From: Desulfobacterales bacterium
Lineage (GTDB): Bacteria > Desulfobacterota > DSM-4660 > Desulfatiglandales > B25-G16
DNA length: 5,563 bases
Assembly: GCA_030672485.1 (NCBI GenBank)
Contig: DAOVGH010000077.1
Location: forward strand, 1 to 5,563
Reading direction: 5' to 3'
Every line of letters begins with the position of its first letter. Within the stretch, counting starts at the first letter, position 1. A program made the translations under genes and the position numbers. The notes under the pieces were generated by a model. The model was given only the letters and a program-made list of their open reading frames with translations, did not search any database and had not been told where the DNA came from. Below, in pieces: positions 1-5,131 of this stretch.

Positions 1-248
1 AATATTCTATCAATTTCCGCCTGGATCTTTACTCGTTCAGGGTTATCCTCCCAGGCCTTCCAGTCCTCGAGGCTTTTCCAGGTGCTTATCACCAAGAATT
101 CGTCTGGATCGCTTATTCCCTTTGATGTTTCACCGGAGATATATCCCCTCTGGTTCATGGCTTTCGTCCGAAGCTCCATCAAAAGGGGAAGCAAGTCCCT
201 TTGTCTTCCCACAGCCACTTTCCTTGTGATTATGACCTTGATTGCCAT
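1..248 (-). CDS. Antibiotic biosynthesis monooxygenase (ABM)-like protein, C-terminus cut off by window edge
   Basis: An open minus-strand frame begins at ATG 248-246 and stays open to the left edge, giving 82 residues (MAIKVIITRKV...). A strong Shine-Dalgarno sequence, AAAGGAGG, lies at 260-253, four bases before the ATG, which fixes the start. The pattern fits the small ABM / dimeric alpha-beta barrel fold: a first beta strand (residues 2-9), a helix (about 14-32), a strand around FLVISTW (51-57), then the helix start SLEDWKAWEDNPER (59-72). Family members are usually about 95-105 residues, so roughly 15-20 are missing. ABM-fold proteins include monooxygenases acting on quinone-like compounds, heme-degrading enzymes and many of unknown role. 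No heme- or substrate-binding residue can be assigned here, so the function is open. The gene is divergent from ahbC and may share its control region. Family confidence is good; a specific activity is not claimed. Confidence 0.8.
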   Translation of the reverse strand, partial: MAIKVIITRKVAVGRQRDLLPLLMELRTKAMNQRGYISGETSKGISDPDEFLVISTWKSLEDWKAWEDNPERVKIQAEIDRI

Positions 249-287
249 TTTTCCTCCTTTCTAAGCCAGTGAAGCCCCGCCTTCCCG

Positions 288-316
288 GCCCGTATCCCGC
301 TAAGCGGCAGACGGGC
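288..316. repeat. Imperfect inverted repeat (hairpin) upstream of the ABM-like gene
   Basis: GCCCGT (288-293) pairs with ACGGGC (311-316). Inside, CCGC (297-300) pairs with GCGG (304-307) around a TAA loop, with a three-by-three internal loop between the two stems. There is no T-run on either side, so it does not look like an intrinsic terminator. On the minus strand it would lie in the 5' untranslated region or promoter of the ABM-like gene. It could be an mRNA structure, an operator or a dispersed intergenic repeat; the sequence alone does not decide. Confidence 0.45.
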
Positions 317-459
317 AAACGGCCGAGGTTTGAGACTTTGCGATTGCGAAAGCTTTCTTGCCCTATAGATTAGCAATAACTGGAGAATTTATCAACATAG
401 CTTTTTTTACCGTTTACGCCTGTGCGCGCTCTAAATGGCGGGGTATTTACATAAATCTC

Positions 460-489
460 TTGACAGGCCCAAGGAGGCCATGGAATATG
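460..489 (+). promoter_or_regulatory. Possible promoter for ahbC (consensus -35, weak -10)
   Basis: TTGACA at 460-465 matches the sigma70 -35 consensus exactly. With a 17-18 base spacer the -10 would be GAATAT or AATATG (483-489), each only 3 of 6 matches to TATAAT. If used, transcription would start near 496, giving an ahbC leader of about 28 bases and excluding the AAGGAGG at 471-477 from the mRNA. The two signals are therefore alternative readings: either this is a promoter, or the Shine-Dalgarno is used and the promoter is further upstream. Confidence 0.3.
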
Positions 490-570
490 GATAAAAGCTC
501 TGCCGGGACATTCACTAGAAAACATGATCAGCATATCCAAATTATACTGCGGAACAGTCGAGCCATCTGA
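487..570 (+). CDS. Possible 27-residue leader peptide overlapping the ahbC start
   Basis: ATG at 487 is nine bases after a perfect AAGGAGG (471-477), the best ribosome site in this region. The frame runs 27 codons (MDKSSAGTF...) to TGA at 568-570 and overlaps the first 47 bases of ahbC in another frame. The peptide is basic, with no recognisable domain or signal. The end of the frame lies in conserved ahbC coding sequence, so those residues are probably by-products. Its likely role, if real, is to bring ribosomes to ahbC, whose own ATG has no good ribosome site. It may equally be chance. No homologue is recognised. Confidence 0.25.
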   Translation: MDKSSAGTFTRKHDQHIQIILRNSRAI

Positions 571-1708
571 TGTGATCAGATATGGGAGGAACTCAATGAA
601 TCTCCCCAGCCATCTGCTCCAGTTTGCTTGTGATAAGAAACCGGTAGTCGTCTGGAATATTACCAGGGCCTGTAATTTGAACTGTATCCATTGTTATGCC
701 AGGGCTGTGCATCTATCTGATGATAGGGAATTAACTACAGAGCAAGGCCTCGATCTGCTTGATGATCTTGCCGGGTTTGGTGTGCCAGTTGTTCTGTTCT
801 CCGGAGGGGAACCCTTAGTAAGGCCTGATTTGACTGATCTCGCCAGACATGCTGTAGATAGGGGCATAAGGGCCGTCATCTCTACTAACGGCACCCTTAT
901 TGATGAAGAAAAGGCCGTGCTCTTAAAAGATGCTGGTGTTTCCTATGTTGGCATAAGTCTTGATGGACTGGAAAAGGTGAATGATTACTTCAGGGGGATG
1001 GAGGGTTCCTTTCAAGCCGCGCTCAGCGGGATAAAAGACTGCCAGAGGGCAGGACTTAAGGTAGGATTAAGATTCACCATAAACAAGCTCAATGTCGATC
1101 AGGTGCCCGGTATCTTTGATCTCGTTGAGGAGCTGGACATCGATAGGGTCTGTTTTTATCATCTGGTTTACTCTGGCAGGGGATCGGATCTGATCGATCA
1201 AGATCTTTCCCACGGAGAGACCAGGCAGGTAGTAGACCTTATTATCGAGAGGACCAAGGATATGTATGCGAGGGGGGTAAGAAAGGAGGTCTTGACTGTA
1301 GACAATCATGCTGATGGCCCTTATCTCTATTTGAGGATGCTCAGGGAAAATAACCCCCGTGCGGATGAAGTCTTAGAACTTCTCAAGATGAACGGGGGAA
1401 ATAGCTCAGGCCAGGGAATAGGCTGCGTAAGCTGGGATGGTTTGGTTTATCCAGATCAATTCTGGCGTCAGCATTCCTTCGACACTATTCTTTCAAGACC
1501 CTTCAGTCAAATATGGTCCGACCTGACCAATCCGCTCATGGCCCAACTGAGGAATAAAAGAAGCAATGTAAAGGGAAGATGCGCCGGGTGCAGGTGGCTT
1601 GATCTGTGTGGTGGTAACTTTCGCGCCAGGGCTGAGGCAGTAAGCGGCGACGTATGGGGAGAGGATCCAGCCTGCTATCTAGCCGATAAGGAGATAGGGT
1701 TAGGTTGA
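524..1708 (+). CDS. ahbC: 12,18-didecarboxysiroheme deacetylase AhbC (radical SAM, SPASM-type C-terminus)
   Basis: This 394-residue protein matches the AhbC family of the alternative (siroheme-dependent) heme pathway. AhbC removes the two acetate side chains from 12,18-didecarboxysiroheme, forming Fe-coproporphyrin III, which AhbD converts to heme b. The start at 524 is chosen because the family's characteristic N-terminus, KLYCGTVEPSD (residues 6-16) then RYGR, follows at once. The radical SAM cluster motif CxxxCxxC is C50, C54 and C57 (CNLNCIHC), and the SAM-binding GGEP is at 94-97. The C-terminal cysteine set expected for a second [4Fe-4S] cluster is present: C301, C353, C356, C362 and C384, with GRCAGCRWLDLCGGNFR at 351-367. 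NirJ and AhbD are related, but the N-terminus and the GIGCVSWDG segment (298-306) favour AhbC. The protein should be cytoplasmic and oxygen-sensitive. Its ATG has no clear Shine-Dalgarno. Of 29 arginine codons, 26 are AGG/AGA. It is followed eight bases later by resB, suggesting an operon. Confidence 0.9.
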   Translation: MISISKLYCGTVEPSDVIRYGRNSMNLPSHLLQFACDKKPVVVWNITRACNLNCIHCYARAVHLSDDRELTTEQGLDLLDDLAGFGVPVVLFSGGEPLVRPDLTDLARHAVDRGIRAVISTNGTLIDEEKAVLLKDAGVSYVGISLDGLEKVNDYFRGMEGSFQAALSGIKDCQRAGLKVGLRFTINKLNVDQVPGIFDLVEELDIDRVCFYHLVYSGRGSDLIDQDLSHGETRQVVDLIIERTKDMYARGVRKEVLTVDNHADGPYLYLRMLRENNPRADEVLELLKMNGGNSSGQGIGCVSWDGLVYPDQFWRQHSFDTILSRPFSQIWSDLTNPLMAQLRNKRSNVKGRCAGCRWLDLCGGNFRARAEAVSGDVWGEDPACYLADKEIGLG

Positions 1709-1716
1709 GGGGGAAA

Positions 1717-3093
1717 ATGAAAAAAACGGTTCTGTCCTTTCTTTCTTCCCTTAAGCTAACTATAGCTCTTTTAATTATTATCGCCCTTGCATCCATATTG
1801 GGGACAATTATTCCCCAGCAATATGAGGGAGGTGAATCCTTTCGCCACCTCAGTCCCGGATTAGTTAATGCCTTCAAGTCCCTTCAACTATTTGATATGT
1901 ACCACTCTGTCTGGTTCATTATCCTGATGTGCCTCCTGTCTTTGAACCTGATAGTTTGCTCCGTGAATAGATTTCCCGGTTCCTGGAGGCTCTTCAGAAA
2001 GATACCCTCCCCTGACAGGAGTAAACCTTTCGAAGATCTACCCCCTGACAGGGTTCTTATTACAAAAAGAAGACGCAGCGAAGTTATTGAAAGGGTGGAA
2101 AGTCTTCTGCTCAGGAGATACAAAAAGGTCAAGAGAAAAGACACGGCCAACACCATCTCTTTCTATGGAGAAAAGGGCGCATACTCCCATTTTGGGGTGT
2201 ATATTATTCATCTGAGTATCCTGATATTCGTTTCAGGTGCAATGATAGGCTCTTTGTTTGGATTTGAGGCCTTTGTAAATATAGCCGAGGGGGAATCGAC
2301 CAATGTTGTAAGTCTTAGAAGGCAAAAAGGGGTCAGGAAATTGGATTTTACCGTGAGGTGTGACAAATTTTCTATTGCCTATTACGATAACGGAATGCCA
2401 AAGGAGTATAGATCAAATCTGAGCTTCCTCAAAAACAACAAGGCCATCTACCAGGGGCCTTTACTGGTTAATCATCCAGTAACAGTTAATGGTATCAGAT
2501 TTTATCAGGCAAGCTATGGATCTATTCCTGGTGGTCAGGCATCCATCAGTATCAAGAAAGGGAATGGGGAAGCAACTACCATAGGAGTTAAACTAAGGGA
2601 TTCATTTTATCTTAAAGAAGAAGATGCAAGGGTAACAATATCAAGGATAGAAGAGAATCTTATGTCCATGGGCCCGGCTGTGCTCTTAAATATCCAATCT
2701 CCTCGAGGTAATATGCGCCTCTGGGTGTTCAAGGACATAGAAGAGATCAAGGAAGGCATTCCCTTGCTCTTCAAAAAGGTCCCAAAATTTAACCCGGGTT
2801 TATTCAAGCCTTACTATTTCAAGCTCAATAAGATTGAAAGCAAATACTATACTGGTCTGCAACTGAGCCGTGATCCAGGTGCCTCCATTGTGGCAGTTGG
2901 CTCCTTTTTTATTATAATTGGGCTTATTATCGCCTTTTTTTCCTCCCATAGAAGGCTATGGGTAAGGTTGGATGAGCAACAAGGGGAGACCAGGATAACG
3001 GTAAATGCCACGAGTAATAGGGATCCTGTTGGCCTGAGGCGGGAGATAGAACATCTTTTAAGGCATCTTAGAGAGGCAGTGGTAGTAGGATGA
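1717..3093 (+). CDS. resB: Cytochrome c biogenesis protein ResB (Ccs1 type)
   Basis: This 458-residue membrane protein is the ResB/Ccs1 half of System II cytochrome c maturation. With its partner it exports heme and attaches it to CXXCH motifs of apocytochromes outside the cytoplasmic membrane. Three N-terminal membrane segments are visible (about 13-33, 64-84, 158-180), then a large extracytoplasmic domain (about 181-388) and a fourth segment (389-409), ending in a basic cytoplasmic tail. Family hallmarks are LKLTIALLIIIALASILGT (12-30), HFGVYIIHLSI (158-168), NHPVTVNGIRFYQASYG (252-268) and GLQLSRDPG (380-388). ATG 1717 is preferred over an in-frame TTG at 1705: GAGG at 1707-1710 is six bases before it, and the protein then starts MKKTVLSFLSSLK as in homologues. 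The gene follows the ahbC stop by eight bases and overlaps resC by four (ATGA), so the three are probably co-transcribed and translationally coupled. Naming varies (ResB, Ccs1, CcsB). Confidence 0.93.
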   Translation: MKKTVLSFLSSLKLTIALLIIIALASILGTIIPQQYEGGESFRHLSPGLVNAFKSLQLFDMYHSVWFIILMCLLSLNLIVCSVNRFPGSWRLFRKIPSPDRSKPFEDLPPDRVLITKRRRSEVIERVESLLLRRYKKVKRKDTANTISFYGEKGAYSHFGVYIIHLSILIFVSGAMIGSLFGFEAFVNIAEGESTNVVSLRRQKGVRKLDFTVRCDKFSIAYYDNGMPKEYRSNLSFLKNNKAIYQGPLLVNHPVTVNGIRFYQASYGSIPGGQASISIKKGNGEATTIGVKLRDSFYLKEEDARVTISRIEENLMSMGPAVLLNIQSPRGNMRLWVFKDIEEIKEGIPLLFKKVPKFNPGLFKPYYFKLNKIESKYYTGLQLSRDPGASIVAVGSFFIIIGLIIAFFSSHRRLWVRLDEQQGETRITVNATSNRDPVGLRREIEHLLRHLREAVVVG

Positions 3094-3929
3094 TTATCAA
3101 TACCACAATCCTTAGCTGGGTAACGTTTATCTATTTTGGTTCATCCATCTTCTATATGTTCAAAATGGTGACAGGGAAAGAATTCTGGGGCCCTTTTGCC
3201 TCATTTATTGCCCTTGCCGGGCTCATTGCCCAGAGCTTTGCCTTAATCCTGAGGTGGGTTGAGTCATACAAGCTGGGGATAGGACATGCACCTCTTTCCA
3301 ATCTCTATGAATCCCTGATCTTTTTTGCCTGGGCCATAGTTTTCCTATATCTGATTATGGAATGGCGGATCAAAACCAGGAACCTTGGCGCCTTTGTTAT
3401 TCCATTTGCCTTCCTTTTCATGGCCTATGCCTCCTTTTCGCCAGATGTCAACAGTGGGATACGGCCGTTGATTCCTGCTCTGCAAAGTAACTGGTTGATA
3501 AGCCATGTCATCACCTGCTTTTTCGGATACGCTGCATTTACCATAGCATGCGGCCTTGGATTCATATACCTTTTAAAAGGACTGGAAAGAGGGCAGAGCT
3601 CAAGGCCTTTTTTGAGATTTTTGCCGGACAGAGAAGTCTTGGATGAGCTTTCCCATCATAGTGTTGTTATCGGCTTTATTTTCTTAACCCTGGGGATTAT
3701 CACCGGCTCGGTTTGGGCTTACTCTGCCTGGGGATCATACTGGAGCTGGGATCCAAAGGAGACATGGTCTTTGATAACATGGCTTGTCTATGCTTCAATG
3801 CTTCATTCCAGATTCGTCCGGGGTTGGAGAGGAAAAAGAATGGCCATAATGAGCATCGTCGGCTTTGCCTCTGTGCTCTTCACCTATTTCGGCGTTAATT
3901 ATCTCCCCGGATTACATAGCTACTTTTAA
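3090..3929 (+). CDS. resC: Cytochrome c biogenesis protein ResC (CcsA type), heme-handling WWD protein
   Basis: This 279-residue, roughly eight-helix membrane protein is the CcsA/ResC partner of ResB in System II cytochrome c synthesis. It holds heme at the outer face of the membrane for ligation to apocytochromes. The WWD signature is clear at 214-224 (WGSYWSWDPKE), between the expected candidate heme-ligand histidines H139 (in LISHV) and H239 (in MLHSR). The family motif HAPLSNLYES is at 66-75 and the typical end GLHSYF at 274-279. Membrane segments lie at about 3-25, 34-55, 72-91, 98-116, 136-162, 191-212, 224-240 and 250-270. Length is normal for the short bacterial form. The ATG overlaps the resB stop in ATGA, with no strong ribosome site of its own, so translation is probably coupled. 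This family is often labelled CcsB in protein databases, CcsA or ResC in the literature. No thioredoxin-like ResA gene follows. Confidence 0.95.
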   Translation: MIINTTILSWVTFIYFGSSIFYMFKMVTGKEFWGPFASFIALAGLIAQSFALILRWVESYKLGIGHAPLSNLYESLIFFAWAIVFLYLIMEWRIKTRNLGAFVIPFAFLFMAYASFSPDVNSGIRPLIPALQSNWLISHVITCFFGYAAFTIACGLGFIYLLKGLERGQSSRPFLRFLPDREVLDELSHHSVVIGFIFLTLGIITGSVWAYSAWGSYWSWDPKETWSLITWLVYASMLHSRFVRGWRGKRMAIMSIVGFASVLFTYFGVNYLPGLHSYF

Positions 3930-3941
3930 ACTTTAGGAAAG

Positions 3942-3969
3942 GTCACTGGTCATTCGTCATTGGTCATTA
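3942..3969 (+). repeat. Four tandem GTCATTN heptamers (left arm of inverted pair)
   Basis: Four heptamers lie end to end with no gap: GTCACTG, then three GTCATTN units ending C, G and A. The array begins 12 bases after the resC stop. It is the inverted counterpart of the array at 4008-4035, and the two could fold into a long stem with a 38-base loop. Short heptamer arrays like this occur in gene gaps of many bacteria; their function is generally unknown. Confidence 0.8.
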
Positions 3970-4007
3970 GGTAAACGTGGAATTCCCTAACCATTTCTGT
4001 TAATTGC

Positions 4008-4035
4008 AAATGACAAATGACTATTGACTAATGAC
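4008..4035 (-). repeat. Four tandem GTCATTN heptamers, opposite orientation (right arm)
   Basis: On the minus strand this is four adjoining heptamers (GTCATTA, GTCAATA, GTCATTT, GTCATTT), matching the left arm at 3942-3969. Aligned arm to arm, 22 of 28 positions form Watson-Crick pairs and one a G-T pair. Most mismatches fall at the variable seventh base. The array ends nine bases before the chosen plsC start, and the alternative TTG start of plsC (4024) lies inside it. Confidence 0.8.
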
Positions 4036-4044
4036 ATACATAAT

Positions 4045-4758
4045 ATGATTAGATCCGTAGTTATCTGGATATTCGTTGGGGTAATAAATACCCTCATCTG
4101 GGCATTCCTTGCGATCTTCTTATCCCTCTTCTCCGCCAGTGGTAGGACGAGCCATTTCTACTGTGCTGTCCCCTGGTCAAAAATTATTCTCTGGGCCTCT
4201 GGGGTTAAGGTGGAAATAAATGGGCTTGATGCAATAAATAAGGAGAAAGCTCATATCTATGTTCCAAACCACCTCAGTTTTTTCGATATATTCGCCCTGC
4301 TCGCATATCTCCCGGTTGATTTCAAATTCATCTTTAAAGAGGAAATAATGCGGGTCCCAATCCTTGGCTGGGCAATGAGGAAGGCAGGATACATAAGTAT
4401 TGCCAGATCCTCTCCGGCAAAGGCCAGGCGTACCTTTAAACAGGCGGTCGATATGATTAAAAACGGTACCTCACTCGTAATATTTGCCGAGGGAACACGC
4501 AGCCGGGATGGACATTTGCTGCCATTGAGGAGAGGTGCCTTTCAATTTGCTCTATCATCAGGCTGTCCAATTATTCCGGTAGCCATCAAGGGGACCAACA
4601 AGATTATGCCTAAGGGGAGCTTCAAGCTAAAAAAGGGATCAATCACGATTCAACTGGGCAGGCCTATTTCAACAATCAAATACAAAAGGGAGAATATGCC
4701 TGATCTTGTAGAAAGGGTTACGGGGTGTTTGAGGAAGATGTTGGAAGAGAAAAATTGA
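4045..4758 (+). CDS. plsC: 1-acyl-sn-glycerol-3-phosphate acyltransferase (PlsC family)
   Basis: This 237-residue protein is a PlsC/LPLAT acyltransferase. It transfers an acyl chain to the sn-2 position of lysophosphatidate to make phosphatidate, the phospholipid precursor, at the inner face of the cytoplasmic membrane. The catalytic motif NHLSFFD (75-81) supplies H76 and D81. The substrate-binding motif is FAEGTRSRDG (147-156), where families more often have FPEGTR. VPILGWAMRKAGYISIAR (104-121) and PIIPVAIKGT (175-184) are also typical. An N-terminal hydrophobic segment (about 5-29) should anchor it. ATG 4045 is preferred to the in-frame TTG at 4024 because the TTG lies inside a repeat array and adds seven residues that look unlike the family. 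Neither has a visible Shine-Dalgarno. It is 115 bases past resC, so it may be read through from the heme/cytochrome cluster or have its own promoter. The exact acyl acceptor cannot be told from sequence. Confidence 0.9.
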   Translation: MIRSVVIWIFVGVINTLIWAFLAIFLSLFSASGRTSHFYCAVPWSKIILWASGVKVEINGLDAINKEKAHIYVPNHLSFFDIFALLAYLPVDFKFIFKEEIMRVPILGWAMRKAGYISIARSSPAKARRTFKQAVDMIKNGTSLVIFAEGTRSRDGHLLPLRRGAFQFALSSGCPIIPVAIKGTNKIMPKGSFKLKKGSITIQLGRPISTIKYKRENMPDLVERVTGCLRKMLEEKN

Positions 4759-4889
4759 TACTCCCTCCTTAGGTGTGATAATAGCCCTTTAATATTAAGT
4801 TCTTTTGCATCCGCTTCGACATGATCTGAGCTGTAAGGCAACAATCTGCACTGAAGTACATATACTCCAAACTAGACATGGTGATCAGC

Positions 4890-4918
4890 TGGTAGAGGCC
4901 TTCCCATATCCTCTACCA
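4890..4918. repeat. 9-bp inverted repeat (hairpin)
   Basis: TGGTAGAGG (4890-4898) pairs perfectly with CCTCTACCA (4910-4918) around an 11-base loop. No T-run follows on either strand, so a standard intrinsic terminator is unlikely. It could be a factor-binding site, an RNA structure 3' of plsC, or part of a mobile-element remnant. Confidence 0.5.
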
Positions 4919-4963
4919 ATAGATATCGAAGGTGTCAACGCAGGCTGAGGCAAATTACGACTA

Positions 4964-4983
4964 AACGCCCCCATGGGGGCGTT
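4964..4983. repeat. Perfect 20-base palindrome, GC-rich
   Basis: AACGCCCCC (4964-4972), AT, GGGGGCGTT (4975-4983) is a perfect palindrome with no unpaired loop base. As RNA it would make a strong stem with a minimal loop. The plus strand continues with CCCCC rather than T; the minus strand continues GTTTAG, a poor T-tract. It may act as a weak terminator or barrier between plsC and the next gene, or mark an element end. Confidence 0.5.
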
Positions 4984-5062
4984 CCCCCAAGTGTCAACGT
5001 TTGGTGGTCCTTTTTAATGTCTTTGAGACTGTTAACCTTTTGGTGGACTTTGTGACTTAATA

Positions 5063-5078
5063 GTTGAATAGTGTCAAC
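5063..5078. promoter_or_regulatory. GTTGA-N6-TCAAC dyad, possible CRP/FNR-family operator
   Basis: GTTGA (5063-5067) and TCAAC (5074-5078) are inverted copies six bases apart. TTGA-N6-TCAA is the half-site spacing of the CRP/FNR superfamily, including FNR and the HcpR type found in sulfate reducers. It overlaps the predicted -35 of the HlyD-type gene, a place where binding would more likely repress. The right half is also one of the repeated TGTCAAC boxes, so the symmetry might be accidental. Confidence 0.3.
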
Positions 5079-5093
5079 ATCGTGAGATAAAAT
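5064..5093 (+). promoter_or_regulatory. Candidate sigma70-type promoter for the HlyD-type gene
   Basis: TTGAAT (5064-5069, 4 of 6 to consensus) and TAAAAT (5088-5093, 5 of 6) are separated by 18 bases. Transcription would start near 5100, giving a leader of about 30 bases that keeps the AAGGTG ribosome site at 5120-5125. This is the best promoter-like pair in the window. Confidence 0.4.
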
Positions 5094-5131
5094 TCACCAG
5101 TATTTCGGTTCAGCGGGAAAAGGTGATGCTT

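Larger units (their letters stand above)
249..523. other. Divergent intergenic region between the ABM-like gene and ahbC
   Basis: This 275-base stretch has no convincing protein gene. Going left to right it holds the ABM ribosome site (253-260), the hairpin at 288-316, a tandem hexamer TTGCGA x2 (338-349) running into the 10-base palindrome GAAAGCTTTC (348-357), and an AT-richer part (360-456). Next come TTGACA (460-465) and AAGGAGG (471-477) just before ahbC. It should contain promoters for both divergent genes, but no -35/-10 pair stands out clearly. Confidence 0.6.
4932..5078 (+). repeat. Repeated TGTCAAC / TTTGGTGG boxes, transposon-end-like or operator-like
   Basis: GTGTCAACG occurs at 4932-4940 and 4991-4999, TGTTAAC at 5030-5036 and GTGTCAAC at 5071-5078, all in one orientation. 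The second and third are each followed by TTTGGTGG (5000-5007; 5039-5046), making two composite units whose starts are 38 bases apart. Several direct copies of a transposase-binding motif are typical of some insertion sequence ends, for example in the IS21 family, and the TG-starting box fits that. No transposase gene or inverted partner end is in the window, so a relic end is only a proposal. Multiple regulator sites ahead of the HlyD-type gene would look similar. Confidence 0.4.
4759..5131. other. Repeat-rich intergenic region between plsC and the HlyD-type gene
   Basis: These 373 bases hold no convincing gene. The first part (4759-4888) is plain and has no clear terminator for plsC, only the small palindrome TTAATATTAA (4789-4798) followed by TTCTTTT (4800-4806). 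From 4890 on it is crowded: a 9-bp hairpin, repeated TGTCAAC boxes, a 20-base perfect palindrome, two TTTGGTGG boxes, a dyad and a probable promoter. A 49-codon open stretch (4799-4948) lacks a start codon and resembles nothing I recognise. Confidence 0.6.

Noticed and set aside
358..486. Upstream part of a 70-codon plus-strand frame starting at TTG 358
   Set aside because: It has no ribosome site at the TTG, no recognisable family, and the only supported start in that frame is ATG 487; the extra part is probably chance.
480..494. Four-codon frame (MEYG) right after AAGGAGG
   Set aside because: Only two bases separate the Shine-Dalgarno from the ATG, which is too close for normal initiation.
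524..1708. Radical SAM peptide maturase with the 27-codon frame as its precursor peptide
   Set aside because: The full-length match to AhbC, especially the KLYCGTVEPSD start and link to resB/resC, explains the gene better, and the short frame overlaps its coding sequence.
1705..1716. TTG start for resB, giving four extra residues
   Set aside because: ATG 1717 has a properly spaced GAGG and gives the N-terminus typical of the family.
1536..1877. 113-codon minus-strand frame across the ahbC-resB junction
   Set aside because: It lies opposite two well-supported genes and has no family features.
3942..4035. CRISPR-like array
   Set aside because: Units are seven bases with no spacers, so these are simple heptamer repeats and not CRISPR.
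4799..4948. 49-codon open stretch without a start codon, considered as the tail of a decayed transposase
   Set aside because: The translation shows no family motif I recognise, there is no start, and the length is within chance. The nearby TGTCAAC box has the wrong orientation for a right-hand end.
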